Source: Lycium barbarum
Taxonomy: Eukaryota > Streptophyta > Magnoliopsida > Solanales > Solanaceae
NCBI RefSeq assembly: GCF_019175385.1
Contig: NC_083346.1
Location: 58,309,821-58,373,820 of the forward strand
Direction: 5' to 3'
Length of the DNA: 64,000 nt
Shown here: positions 22,794-35,116 of the stretch, in pieces
Layout: each line of letters begins with the position of its first letter
Numbering within the stretch: position 1 is the first letter of the stretch
Made by a program: the position numbers and the translations under genes
Notes under the pieces: generated by a model
The model's input: the letters and a program-made list of their open reading frames with translations, nothing else
What the model was told of the DNA's origin: nothing
The model's database searches: none

Positions 22794-25409
22794 TGTTGCA
22801 CCCCGTATCTTCGAAGAGCACTTATCAAATTTGAAACATAAGTAAGTTGAGTTAGGGTTAAGTAAAACCACTTTGGAATATAAGGAGCAAGCATTATTAA
22901 GTATATTTACTAAGTGAAGGATGTATATAAGATATACCGGAAGGTTTTACAAGGAAATGAGTGGAAGAAATGAAGTAGTACGACTTCGGAGAAAGGATGG
23001 GTAATGTTTTGTGTGAACATTTTGGTCCAAATTGGGGGACGCATATCTCTTAGCATATGAAGTGTTTTAAGGTGAAATAAAAGCCTAAAATGAAGTTCGT
23101 CGAGTCTAGTTCCCAACGCAACAAATTTCTCGTCGATAGGACATCAGAGTAGAGAATTATAAACGTTACAATTTCAGCTGACAGATCAGAAACGCATGCT
23201 ACAGTACTACTACAGTACCGACCTGCTACATTGGTGCTACAGTAAAATGCTACAGTGATCCGGCCCGAATTTGACCCTTATAAAAAGGGTAAAAAAACCC
23301 CTTTTTTCACCAGATTTGCCCAGAAAATTTAAGAGAGAGAGAGGGGGAATCACAAAGTGAGCAATTTTCAAGCGACGAGTAATAATCGAAGCTCGGATAA
23401 ATGCACGGATGTGATTCTAGTATGGTTTTGTGGTGGATTCAAGGTAGATATTGAATATATATCTATTTTAACAAGAATAAGGTATGAATCTCCTATTATT
23501 AATGTTAATTTTGGTGTATTTACGAAGATAAAGTCGTTAAATAATTGAATAGCGAGTTGGTTGGTTGTGGAAATTGGGAAAACATCGTGTGGGATGTTTT
23601 ATGGTACATATTGGTGTTGGAAATGATGTTATTGATGTTGGTATTTTTGTTGTTGTTGTGGGTTGTTGATTATGATTTCGGGCTAGGCATATAAACAGGG
23701 GAAGTGCTGCTCAAATTTCGGCAGTTTCAAAACGGAATTAATTGAAGGCTTAAGATGAGCGTATGACATTGAGCCTAATAATAGTATGAATGGTTTATAT
23801 GTAGATTTATGAGCTTGGAAGGATAAACGTTGAACGACTTAGGCGACCGAAAGGTATGTTAAGGCTCGTCCCTTTCTTTCAAAGGCATGATTCCCATGTT
23901 ATGACTTCAAAATGTTTCCATATCTTCCTCGTTTTCAAAAGTTAGATGTTTATGACTCCAAGGCATAACCCCTTTCCTAATAATTCATAAATGTTTTCCA
24001 AAATGTTCGTATTTCCTAAATCAGAGGTTTATGGCTCTGTGAGCTCTTATGATAACAACGATGAACCTGTTTTCACAATCATAATGATGATGTCAAAGAT
24101 GAGAATATTTTCCTACTTGATTATGATGATGATGATTCCGGGTTTAAAGGTGCCAAGTTTACGATTTCAATGACGATATAAGAATGTTGAGCTATTTCTT
24201 GATTTCTCAATTTTATTCATGGATGATGACTCTATTTCTAAAAGCTCCAAAGTGTATGAACTGATGCTTTATGATACTGATGATCTTACTCTATGTTTTC
24301 CCTTGATGTTATTCTTCGTTGATAGTCTCGCCTCATAATGCTAGTCCCTTCAAGGTGAGACACGACGATCATGATTATTCCATAATACAATCGGAGGTTA
24401 CCGATCTTACGTCACTGCGATGGAGTTATAGCTTTTGATTGGGCTCTTATGCATGCTTATGTTGTGATGATTACACCGCGCCTATACGGCTGGGCAGCAC
24501 CACTACGGAGGGCGTAGTGGGCGGCTTATGGATGATTACACCGTGCCTATACGGCCAGGCAGCACCACTACGCTGAGCGTAGTGGGCGGCTTATGGATGA
24601 GGATAATAACACCGTGTCTATATGGCACGGGTAGCACCACTAGTGGGCGGCGTGAGATGAGTACCCCGGACGCGGGCTAATGATGTTATTTGATTCAGAC
24701 AGTTTATGTATGTACAGGTGATATGTTTTGAAGGAAAAAGTGAGCATGCATGATTCCGCCTTAAGAGGCAAGCAGTTACAGTCATACCTTTTTCTTGTAT
24801 CTTCCATATATTTTTATTATGTTGTTGTTCATGTTCTGTACATATTATCATGTAATCATTCATGCGTTACATACTCGGTACATTACTCGTACTGACGTCC
24901 CTTCTTGTGGACGCTGCGTTTATGCCCGCAGGATCAGGTAGCCAGTCGGACGATTCACAACAGTAGGACCTCCCCTCAGCAGCAGTTAGTACACTCCATT
25001 GATCCGGACCTACACCCCTTTTGGTATGCTATTCGGTTACGTACATATACGGGGTACGGCAGTGCCTTGTGCTATCATTCTACACTTTGTAATCCATAGA
25101 GGTCTGCAGATAGTGATATGTAGTCGTGATATTATGCAGCCCCGTCAGCACTTATTTTGTTTTACAGTATATATGTGTGGCGGCCAAATCGGCTCACGAT
25201 GTTATTCTAAGTATTTATGTTTATACGTATGCGTTGGCCGTGAGTCCTCGAGATGGTGTTTCTTGTGTTGGTTATTCAGGAGACAGTATAGCTCAGTTAT
25301 GGATTGTTTATGGGCCTATGTTAATCAGCGAGAAGTAAATGCAAGCGTAGGAGTGCTTGGCCAATAGTGGTCGGGCACTTGTCACTGCTCATCGGTTTAG
25401 GTCGTGACA
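22794..25409 (+). repeat. 3' LTR of element F (2616 bp)
   Basis: Pairs with 12295-14827. It keeps the GCTACAGTA cluster (23196-23257) and TATA box CCTTATAAAAAGGG (23276-23289) missing from the 5' copy. The tandem hairpin repeat is at 24466-24657 and the AGTAC/GTACT motif at 24863-24933. It ends GTCGTGACA and is followed by CTACT of the target-site duplication. Confidence 0.92.
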
Positions 25410-26645
25410 CTACTGAATGAGAAACCACTGTCTCTGATAGCCTAGATAATGTCTTTTCAGTGTTTTTTCTGACTTGCCAACACTTTTTCAAGCATTGATT
25501 CCAACCTCAAACTACCTTGATCATTAGACTCCCCTTTTGGTAGAATGTAAGGGTTGGAACTCCTGTTCCCGAAGTTACCATTGTTGTTGTTGTATCTACC
25601 TTTGTTCGGTCCACCATAGTTATTATTGTAGTTCTCTTGGTTGTTGTTGTAGTCCCTTGGTTGTATGCACCCTGCCCTTGTTGAGGTCTCCAATATCTCT
25701 GATTTGGTCTAGAAACGTCCCCTTTCGCTACATAATCTGCATATTGAACATTCTTAACTGGCTGAGGGGGACCCTCTGGATATGGACCCTCGTGGAATTT
25801 GTATATTCCAGGCGGCATGCGTGAGATATCTTCACAAACGTTCACCTTCTTCGCTTCTCGATCATCAAGCCTCTTCTTCAGTAAAGAGAGACTAGTGGCC
25901 AATTGTGCCAACGTCTCCTGCATTTCTTGGCTATCTTTCACAATATTTTGAATCAACGGTGTTCCAAGTGATAGCCCATCAAAATTACTCGAATGCCATG
26001 CTTGAGTGTGTGTAGTCAATCGATCAAGTATATCAGTAATAATAGCATAGTACTTATTCATGAAACACCCGCTGGCAGCATTATTGGCTATCGCTTGGGT
26101 CAAAGGATCCCAACCTCTGTAGAACTTCTCCTTCAAAATCTGATCGAGAAAACCATGGCTTGGACTCCTATCCAAATATTCTTTGTACCTCTCCCAAGCT
26201 TCAAAAAGTTGTTCCCCATTATGTTGTTTGAACTGGTAAATCTGATCACGAATTTCAGCTCTCTTACTTGGTGGATACCTCTTCCTAAGAAACACTTTGA
26301 CCATCTCTTCCCATATAGCAATAGAGTTTCAGGGCAGCTTTGTGAACCATTTTCTCGCTTCTCTGGCTAACGAATATTTGAAGAGTTTCAGCCGAACCGC
26401 TTCTTGAGTTACACCCCGTTGGATATACTGAGAGCACACATCCAGAAAGTTTGTTATATGTTAGTGAGGGTCATCATCGACTGCATTTTAAAAGTATCCC
26501 TCTTGTTTGAGCATATGGTAGAGGAAATGATCAACCTTGATAGTAGTAGCAGTCACCCTCGGATGAATTATTGCAGATGCAAAGTCTTCATTAGCTTTTG
26601 ACACATCCGCAAAAACATTGTCGACTGGAATTTCGTTGTTGGCCA
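25410..26645 (-). pseudogene. Gag of Athila-type element E, broken
   Basis: Gag forms the particle that packages element RNA. The start is MANNEIPVDNVFADVSKANE at 26645 on the minus strand, 98 bases after the primer site. Frames break near 26480-26310, then a 265-aa open stretch (26304-25507) holds the retrotransposon gag core: VFLRKRYPPSKRAEIRDQIY, EQLFEAWERYKEYLDRSPSH, FYRGWDPLTQAIANNAASG. A frameshift near 25690 moves to the frame 25693-25457 with an Asn/Gly-rich NYNNNYGGPNKGRYNN segment. It is cut at 25410 by element F; the polyprotein resumes at 12290. Confidence 0.85.
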
Positions 26646-26742
26646 TGATCACATGGTTTACAAGGTAGCAAACAAGGTGTGTTGGAATATGACAAAGACT
26701 TTAAGAAGAGTAAACACTATTTAGTAATTTAAAAACCGTATT

Positions 26743-26759
26743 CCCTGGCAACGGCGCCA
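26743..26759 (-). other. Primer binding site of element E, tRNA-Asp type
   Basis: On the minus strand the sequence is TGGCGCCGTTGCCAGGG, complementary to the 3' end of tRNA-Asp except near its far end. Five bases separate it from the LTR edge at 26765. Confidence 0.85.
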
Positions 26760-26764
26760 AAATT

Positions 26765-28089
26765 TGATACGCTCAAATTATATCTTTTAATAGCATAAAG
26801 CGGACAATGTCAAATATAGTAACCCAACAAGGTTGGGGTCAAATCCCATAGAGAATATGGTGTGAAAAATTTACTAAACAAGTATTATACTAATCTTGCG
26901 GTCCTGGTGTATTCCAGAAAAAGGATTTTATAGTTGTTTTGGTTTGTGGACTAATTTAAAGTGACTAGATATTTATAGTTTTAAATATATGGGTAAAAAG
27001 AACCAACGTTGTGTCCCCGTCAGATAAAGTGTATGATCATGGGTATCGATCTTGATATACTTCTAATGGATCATTTGTATGGATGCACTTAACCTCTACA
27101 TGAATCTAGACTATTTCCCAATAAGAAAAGATTGTTTCTTTCTATGTTTTTTCCAAAGATAAGAAAGTATGAATGAAGAATGGTTAATTATGCCAAGTAA
27201 ATTCCTCTTATTCCTAAGTGAATTTATTAAACAAGGTTTAAAGCCCTGAGTTCTTGTTATTTGTTCTTACCGAACCCTAGTTATTTTCCCAAATAAACTA
27301 AGTTTATGGCGTTAGCTAATGTTTGCAACCACTAACTATATGATGAAAACGAAGAACAAATAAACCCTAACAATCCATTATGCGTATATCATTCATGATC
27401 CCTAATCACAAAACACCCATCCTTGGGTTCACAACCTTAGTAAAGGTGTTTATCGACTCATGGCAACAAGAAAACAATAAAAGATTGAAGATTACATAAT
27501 TGATTTTTGTATTGAACTTACAAATAAACTTGAAAGTAAAGGAATTGTAATTGTCTGGAAATCTTCAATAGTACTAAAACCCAAAAGTAATTACTACAAG
27601 TTTAAAACGCCAGATTTCTAAAAAATAAAACCTAAACAGGTATTTATACAAGCTAAACTCGAAATAATCAATCCAGTCCTGTTCCAGGTCGGCTTGCACT
27701 TTGACGGGTCGTCGTTGCACTTCGACGGTCGTCGACTTGCATGACGACGATCTGATGACAACTTTTCAACTCGCAGGACTTCCAACGTCGAGGCACTTCA
27801 ACGACCGTCGATCATGTCGACGGTGCAGGTCGACGATCTGATGCACTTTTCACTCTGCAGGAAGTTGATCGACGAGATAACTTGACAGACCGTCGACCAT
27901 GTTGATGGTCCGTCCTTAGTGCATATCAGTACAGAACACCAGATGTCCTTGTTTTTCTCTTGCCGGGCATTCTAACTACGAAATACCTACACAACACACA
28001 AAACACATCAAACTAACACAAACTTACTTGAAAACAAGTAAAACTTAGAGTCAAAAAGCATTAGATGTGCCAAAATTCTCGGCACATCA
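26765..28089 (-). repeat. 5' LTR of Athila-type element E (1325 bp)
   Basis: On the minus strand it runs TGATGTGCCGAG ... GCGTATCA. It pairs with 2429-2789. The GTCGAC/CGTCGA palindrome cluster occupies 27690-27910. The insertion interrupts an older LTR tail that resumes at 28090 (CTGAT); the other flank cannot be tested because the left LTR is truncated. Confidence 0.88.
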
Positions 28090-28811
28090 CTGATCGGGCA
28101 GAGATCAGACGCCACGTGCTCACGTGGTGGTTACATGTCGATTATACTAAGGCTCTACCACTTAGAATATTTTTGCTCATGTTATATATATATATATTCA
28201 TGTTAGATGATACTCATGTTTATGTTCAGCTTACAGTTTCAGTTCTATTATTTCATGTGCCATGTTTATTTTATTCAATTGCTCTACATACCATGCAATT
28301 CAAATATACTGATGTTCCTCTTTTATTGCCTAGGGGCCCGTATTCATAATGCAGGGATTGATTTATAGGATGACGGATCTGCTCGTTGGGACTATTGCTC
28401 GTATCAGCTAGTGGTGAGCCCCATCTAATTCGGGGTTTTATCTTTATTTACTTCATGTCAGTTATGCAGTTAAGGTTGCGGGGAGCCTTGTCCCGGTAAA
28501 CAGTTTTGCAGTCAGTCTCATGTCAGAGGGTCCATAGACTAGTTCAGTTATGTCATGTTAGATGTTCAGAGTCATATAGCCAATATTGGCTCAGTACTTA
28601 TTATATTTTCAGATTATTTCTGCATCATGTTTAAATAATATTTTTATTAGTATTATGATGACTCATTTTATTCAGACTATCCATGTTTTAAAGTGTATTC
28701 TGCATCATTTCATGTCCCATGTTGACTCAGCAAGCCATGTGGTTCGCTCGGTCAAATGCAGCAAGGCACCGAGTGCCGTGTTACACCTAGGCCATGGTTC
28801 GGGGCATGACA
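28090..28811 (+). repeat. 3' part of an older Tekay-like LTR
   Basis: It ends GGTTCGGGGCATGACA at 28811 and keeps a diverged form of the conserved motif (28290-28345) and a GAGCCTTGTCCCGG block. Its 5' part is absent, cut by element E. Confidence 0.55.
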
Positions 28812-29082
28812 CCTATGACCTTGAGGCTGCTGAATATTTATGATGTTTTTGCTTCTTTTATTCATTTTTCGTGTGTTAAGTTGAATCATATAGTGCATTG
28901 TATGGAGACTTACAGTAATGCTGGTATACATGATGATCTTCTTGTTAAGCAATTTGTGCGCTCTTTTGAAGGGAAATGATTTCGATTGATATACCGATCT
29001 CGAGCGAGAATTAAGTGATAGTTGGGAGCTACTCTAAAAAAAGTTCCAAAACCACTTTTACATCACACTCCGAATAATAAGC
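28812..29082 (+). other. Unassigned retroelement-derived sequence
   Basis: This lies between an LTR end and a gag fragment. It may be leader sequence of the gag-bearing element. No supported coding content. Confidence 0.35.
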
Positions 29083-29740
29083 ATGATGGAGTTAACAGCC
29101 ACCAAGGGACAAGCAGATGAATCAGTGATTGACTACATCAACTACTGGCGAGCATTGAGTTTGGACTGCAAAGATTGTCTCTCAGAAATGTTTGTTGCTG
29201 AAATGGGTATCCAAGGAATGCATTGGCACCTTGCATACATTTTCCAAGGACTTATGACACGAACTTTTGAAAAATTGGCTTCGCGAGCACGCGACACAGA
29301 ATTCAGCATTGCAACTCATGGAAACGTTTTACCAGTTTTCGATCTAAGGAATGAAGAAAAAGAATTCAAGCAACCATCGAAGCACCAAGCTGAAGGCACC
29401 ATGGTGGTAGGAGTAACATCTGTAAAACAGTCTCTACTAAATAAAAAATGAAGGAAAAAGTTACAAGTCAACATCTTCTAGAAGAAAAGCGACATCCATC
29501 CTTGAAGGAGTTAGAACCAAAAGTTTACCCTATTCCTAACTGTGATGTCCCTTCAATTCTTGACAAGTTGCGCCGTGAAGGTCATTGAACTTCCTACATC
29601 AAAGTGACCTAATGAAGTGAATAAAGTCAATGATTCTAAGTATTGCAAATTCCATCACATCGTGAGTCATACAACTGAAAAATGTTCATCCTAAACTAGA
29701 AGATCATGATGTTGGTCAGGGATGAAAACCATCCTAGTGC
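29083..29740 (+). pseudogene. Gag fragment of another gypsy element
   Basis: The 122-aa frame at 29083-29451 reads ATKGQADESVIDYINYWRAL, then MGIQGMHWHLAYIFQGLMTR and TFEKLASRARDTEFSIATHG. This is a retrotransposon gag core of a type common in plant gypsy polyproteins. The later part continues after a stop with KVNDSKYCKFHHIVSHTTEKC near 29620-29690, a His/Cys-containing segment known downstream of such gag cores. The fragment lacks the start and everything after about 29740. No pol accompanies it. Confidence 0.75.
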
Positions 29741-30385
29741 TTATCTTCACAACAAAAAGAATCGGATGCCAAAAACGAAAAGATGTAGGAATTTTGTTGC
29801 GTCTCCAATGATTGGACAAAGAAAAGTCGTGCTACAATTCGAGAGCTCTAAATTAGTTGAAGTTCCCCCTTGATGAAAACTCCAAACACGTTCAAGTCGG
29901 ATGACCACTCCAACAATAAGGATAGTGAAACTTGGACTTTGATAGCTCACAAGTGACATAAACATCAAAGAACTTTGAAGCGTCAAATTCCGAAGGCAAA
30001 AGAAAGCACAAATTAGCTACGGAAATGGAGAAGCATAAAAACCAATGTTAAGAGTTCGTGCAAAATTGCTTCATCACAAAGGGTTCAAAATCATATTACA
30101 CTATTGTAGTTCTTTCCCAAACTGCTCCCCAATGCACGAGCTTAAACTCCAAGTAGTTATGCTTCTTGACATACAAGCCTAATCTGCAAGTTTCTACGCT
30201 CATTTTCGCACTAGCTTAAACTACATGTTTCAACACTCCATGTCGCATGAGTATAAAATGCGTACACTAAAAAAATACTTCTTTTGTACTACATAATGAC
30301 TTGATCCTTTTCGCCGAGTTACGTAGAATATGTAGAGTGTCATTCTAAGTGCAGTCACATGAGTAAAAAACTCATTCCTTCAACA
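29741..30385 (+). other. Unassigned retroelement remnant
   Basis: Low-information sequence with no ORF. The end (GCCGAGTTACGTAGAATATG near 30320) resembles LTR or leader sequence found with the preceding gag type, but this is weak. Confidence 0.3.
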
Positions 30386-32420
30386 TGTAACGACCCGTTT
30401 GGTCGTTATTGCATTTTTACCCTTTTGACCCTTTCCCGAGCTCTGTTAGCTCATATTTGATCGCCGGTGAACGGGCGGTGACTAGGGCATTTAATAATAT
30501 AAAACCCCAAGTCTTTTTATTCATTTATTATTCCAAAAGTGGTTCATCTTGGGAGCTTTTCTAGAGGTTTCTTGGGGCAAACTCTTAGAGGTAAACTCAT
30601 CTATCATCTCATCCTAATCTTGATTCATTATCTCAACTTGTTATCATTAATCCATGCTAGAATCTTCCTAAAGTTATGAGAACCAAGTGGGTTTTGGGTT
30701 ATGTTCCTCTAATGAACTTGTGAGTATAAAACCTTGTTTTGTTAATGAATCTATCATGGGTTAGCATGGAATTGATGGGTAATGACTATAGTAACTTGAA
30801 TCTTCCATTTCTAGGGCTTAATTTGTGAATTAAAGGCTACGGTTTATACCCAAATTTTGGGGTTTTCTATATAATCCGAATTTTGAGTAATTGTTAGCTA
30901 AATTAGTTGATTATTGATGGGAATTGAACATCTAGAACACTAATTCCATGATGAGAGCCTTAGATCATTATTTTTACTTTATTAGTTATGAACTCTAGTT
31001 TATGGGTTGGAATTTGGGGATTTATTAAGAGTTAAGTTTATTAAAAGCCTTCTTCTTGTTCCTAATTCCGCATTCGAATATGGTAGACTTTGATTATCTT
31101 GAGGCTCAAAGTAAAGGAAAGGCTAAGGTGTGATTGTTGGTGATATTGTTGTTCGGCCTTCCAGGTAGGTTACGGTTTACCCTTGTGGTGGGACTTCGAC
31201 TTGCGAAGCGTATATTTAGATGATATTGTCAGAGATTTCATGTAAACCTTCGGGTATGAAGTTGGGTTGGATGTTACCTTAGGGTTTGGTATTGCTTGTG
31301 ACTTGTTTGATCGGGCTAGTGGCCTGTAGACTCTATAGGACCCTGTTTGGTACGATTGTGTATAATTGGTGGATTGTTTGTGAATTGGGAGTAAATCGAA
31401 CGGATGAAATTACTTGATATTGATATTGGTACTTAGTGTATGCCTCGTTATTGGTATAGCCATTTTGGGATAGTTGGCTCTTATTGTTATGGAAATTGGA
31501 AATTCATTATGATTACTGTGTGAATAACTTGTTGATGATATTGGTACGCTATGTGTGGCACAACTTGAACTTGATATTCTTCATTGTTTGCACTTGAATC
31601 GTTCCATATTCATTTCATACCATCTTATTATGTTGTGTGACTGGCACTATTGATGGAAATGAGAAGGGACATTGATGATTACGGAACATGATAAGTCACC
31701 TCTGAGCTGTGTGCGGAGAGGCTGATATGGAATACCGATATTGACTAACAATTGAGTCCTCTGAGTTGTATGTGGAGTGACGGTGCTTGGACTTCGCGGG
31801 TCCCCCATGGGTTGTGCTGCCGAGGCGTGAAGGTATTCCGCTATCAGAGTACAAGAGTACATGCATTGTATTGCATTGCATTGCATTCATATTTCATATT
31901 GCATTTCTTGATCATCCTTCATGGTAGCTTATGATTTGGATATTGTGTTGGTCATATTCTTGGATTGTATTTGATATGGGCTATGTGCTGATTTGACTTG
32001 GTAAGACTTGGTTTTCGGTATACTTGGATATTTGTTTCACTTGGGGATAGTTGTTACATCAAGGCTTGATTATGTGAGTCAATTTCTTGGGAGCATGACT
32101 TGTACTCTATGGTTTGTTTGCTTTCTCTTACCTTATTGTCTTTATATATGTCAACTAGTCTTAGTCGGCCTATGATACCTACTAGTACTGTTGTTTGTAC
32201 TAACCTGTACTTGCTACATTCTTTTATGAATGCAGAATTTCAGGTGGGATTGACCTTTGTTTCTCGTGGCAGATAGTCGTTCCAAGAGTTGTTGTTTAGA
32301 GTTTACAGGGTGAGCATGAGGACGTCCGCCGCCTTGAAGATTTTTCTTTTATTTATGTCTTCTTACTATTCCGAGACATATTCAGACTTTTTAATGTATT
32401 ATTGATAATTCCAAACTTAT
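30386..32420 (+). repeat. LTR beginning TGTAACGACCCG, truncated or interrupted at its 3' end
   Basis: The start TGTAACGACCCGTTTGGTCG at 30386 is a typical gypsy LTR head. About 2.0 kb follows with no ORF, ending at the start of another LTR (32421). No CA end is seen before 32421, so the tail is probably displaced to the far side of element D, outside the window. Confidence 0.6.
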
Positions 32421-34905
32421 TGGTACACCTCGAAAAATTTTCCGTTCATGCACAGTGAATAGACTGACGAAGAGTACGACTTATGCGATGTTTTGATAAG
32501 TAAGAAATAGCGTTTGACGATCCTAATCTAAATTATAAAGACATTGGAGGTGAGGGAAGAAAGTTGTCAAGGAAGGCAAGGCATACGTTGTGCATCGGAA
32601 AGAATTATGAGTAACGAGTCAATGATGATTTAATGATGTTTTGGATAAGAGTAATAACGTCCCTTAGATTAGTATTGAAGTGTTAAACAAGTGTTAAGAA
32701 GGTTTCATAAGGATTGGAGATCAAACGAGTCGACGAGAGCGAAATCGGAACAGCTGGGCATTATACGGCCCAACATATTGGCCGTATAAATTATACTGGC
32801 CGTATGTTAGGCCGTATATTTAGCCAAGAAGGGAAAGGTTCACTGGACCAAACATACGGCCATACATACGGCCCGTATAAAAGATATGGACCGTATGTTG
32901 GTCCGTATATCCTTGGTGGGTTAGATTTTTGTTTATTTATAAGGGACCTAAGTTCATTTAATTTCATTTCCCATTTCACTCCCCTTCTCTCTAGAACACT
33001 CTAGAATTCTCTACACTCTTCAACTACAAGAATCCAAGAGAAAACCATGATCAACTACATCAAACCCACAAAATCAAGTGTATGAAACCTATCAAAGTTC
33101 ATCTAAGCCACGAAAACCCAAAGGAAGTGAGCTAGGGTTTTTGTGCAAGAACAGAATTCCCACTCAAGGCTTATTCTTCCATGATCTAAGGTGAGTTTTA
33201 TGATCATTCCATATTGTTTAAGGTATTAGAGAGCTAAGACACTTGAATTGTAGAAAGATATAGAAACTAGGTCATGAATGTGTGAATAGTGTCATTGTTC
33301 AGTAGTAGTTTGGGGTGAATCATGAATATTGGAATGTTGTGATTGTAAGTATGTTGTGAACGACATTTAGAACATGGAATAAGTATTATATGTGAGAAAA
33401 TGCAATAATGAACTATGACCACGATTATGGAGAAATTGGAGTGAAATTACGAAATGTGGGTAATATAGACGAATGATGATTGTTGTTTGCGATATTATAA
33501 ATGTTTGGGAGATGATATAGAATATGGGGAAAGTATTATAAACAAAGAAAATGCTGCCCAATGTTCTTTAGCCTTAGTAAGCACGTTTAAGTAATCGATT
33601 AGCTAATGTTCATGCGACTTCTCTTGAAGGTAGAAATGTGGGCATTGAAGGAGAACTAGCAAGCGATAGATTAGTTAAACGTAAAAGGTATGTGAGGCTG
33701 GTCCTTTCTTTCTATGGAATGAGTCAGATGGCATGATTTTTCCTTCTTCTCCATGAATTCTCTATATGCCGGAAAACTAATAGCCTATGTTCATGAATAG
33801 CCATATGAGATGAGAGATATATTATGAGTTCAATAATGATGATGACGAGTTAAGTATAAAGATTCTAGAGTTCATGATATGATGTTCCTATAACGCCAAT
33901 GATGTCATTTATCGTATACACTCACCTTGTATATTATTTCCTTCAAGGTGAGGCAGAATACCATTAAGTTAATGATGTCATCTATTGTATACACTCACCT
34001 TATATACTATTTCCTTCTAGGTGAAGCAGAATACTTATAAATGTTCCATAATGGAATCGGGGGTTCACGACCTTATGTCACCTCGATAAAGTATAGCTAT
34101 CCTTGAGTTATTATACATGCATTATGATGAGTATATGTTGATGATATTACACCGTGCCTATATGGACGGGCAGACACACCACTGCAGTGGGCAGCTTACA
34201 CCCCGAACGCGAGAGGCCTGGACGCAGGTTATTGACTATCACACCGTACCTATATGGACGGGCAGCTTAATGATGATCACATTGTACCTATATGGACGGG
34301 CAACTTATAAATTTATGCATACATGATATGACGACAATTATGAAGTAAGCCAGCATGCATTATTTCTTTTATAATTGACAGTTAGTTACAGTTGCTCTTT
34401 ATTTGATGCTTCCTTTATCTTATTGACGTATTGTTATCATTTATGCCTCTCATACTCAGTACAATGTTCGTACTGACGTCCGTTTTATTTGAACGTTGTG
34501 TTCATGCCCATAGGTAGACAGGGAGGTGATCTTGATCCAGACTCGTAGTAGCTAGTAGCTAGTTTGAGAGCACTTCATTATCCCGGAGGTGCCTTTGATC
34601 ATTCTTTTGTGTACATGTGTATTTTTTTGGGCATGACGGGGTCCTGTCCCGTCCCTATGTCTAGTACTCTAGTAGAGGCTCGTAGATACGCAGGTGTGGG
34701 TTATATGGTCTCACGAAGTTTCTATTGTACATCTATATAAATAGTATCATTTTGATAGCCGAAAGGCTTATGTATATAAAAGTTCCTATGTTTCCAAATG
34801 AAAAAAAATGATTTTCTTATAATATGAGTATGATGAGTAGTAGAACAAGTGGTGCTCGGTGGTTAGCCACAAGTACCCATCACAGCCCCTAGTCGGGTCG
34901 TGACA
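32421..34905 (+). repeat. 5' LTR of element D (2485 bp)
   Basis: Starts TGGTACACCTCG (variant of TGTTACACCTCG) and ends AGTCGGGTCGTGACA. U3 carries clustered palindromes of the form TACGGCC/GGCCGTA at 32762-32915, then a TATA box TTTATAAGG at 32935-32944. The conserved AGTAC/GTACT motif is at 34446-34515. The last 200 bases of U3 match the corresponding part of the A LTRs without an insertion. Confidence 0.88.
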
Positions 34906-34909
34906 AAAG

Positions 34910-34923
34910 TGGTATCAGAGCAG
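34910..34923 (+). other. Primer binding site of element D, initiator-Met tRNA type
   Basis: TGGTATCAGAGCAG lies four bases after the LTR end at 34905. Confidence 0.9.
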
Positions 34924-35116
34924 TTCAGTCCTAGGAAGTGTCTACGAGCCGTGTCTAGTAGAGTCTTGTTTATGGTGTGTTGCGCGCCACACTAATAAAC
35001 AGGAGGCTATAGGGCGTTTAGGAAAAATGACCATCTTTCATCTTAAGAGATCGTGTGATAGAGCTGTATTATAAGATTATCCCCTCCCTAATGGTGCGTT
35101 ATAATTTCAGCAAAGC

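Larger units (their letters stand above)
12295..25409 (+). mobile_element. Non-autonomous LTR retrotransposon F (pol-less, 5S-like modules), containing element G remnant
   Basis: Two matching LTRs (12295-14827 and 22794-25409) begin TGTT(A/G)CACCCCGTATCTTCG and end GTCGTGACA. They flank an initiator-Met primer site, an acidic ORF relic, a long purine-rich non-coding stretch, two 5S-rRNA-like modules, a second LTR (G) with its own polypurine tract, and F's own tract. No protease, RT, RNase H or integrase motif appears on either strand in 14828-22793, so F fits the large retrotransposon derivative (LARD) description. The insertion lies in Athila element E with near-matching flanks CTGCT/CTACT. 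Confidence 0.85.
2429..28089 (-). mobile_element. Athila-type Ty3/gypsy element E, split by element F
   Basis: The element reads on the minus strand. Its 5' LTR is 26765-28089, a tRNA-Asp type primer site lies at 26743-26759, gag at 25410-26645, protease/RT/RNase H/integrase at 8271-12290, an extra ORF at about 4244-6560, a polypurine tract at 2790-2805, and a truncated 3' LTR at 2429-2789. The 13.1 kb element F sits between gag and pol, flanked by CTGCT (12290-12294) and CTACT (25410-25414), an imperfect target-site duplication. Assignment to Athila rests on the Asp-type primer site, RT style (FMDD), TTAAGTTGGGGGTGT tract and the long region after pol. Every reading frame is damaged, so E is not autonomous now. 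Confidence 0.88.

Noticed and set aside
30386..32420. Complete solo LTR with duplication
   Set aside because: No terminal CA or matching flank could be found before the next LTR begins at 32421, so completeness is not claimed.
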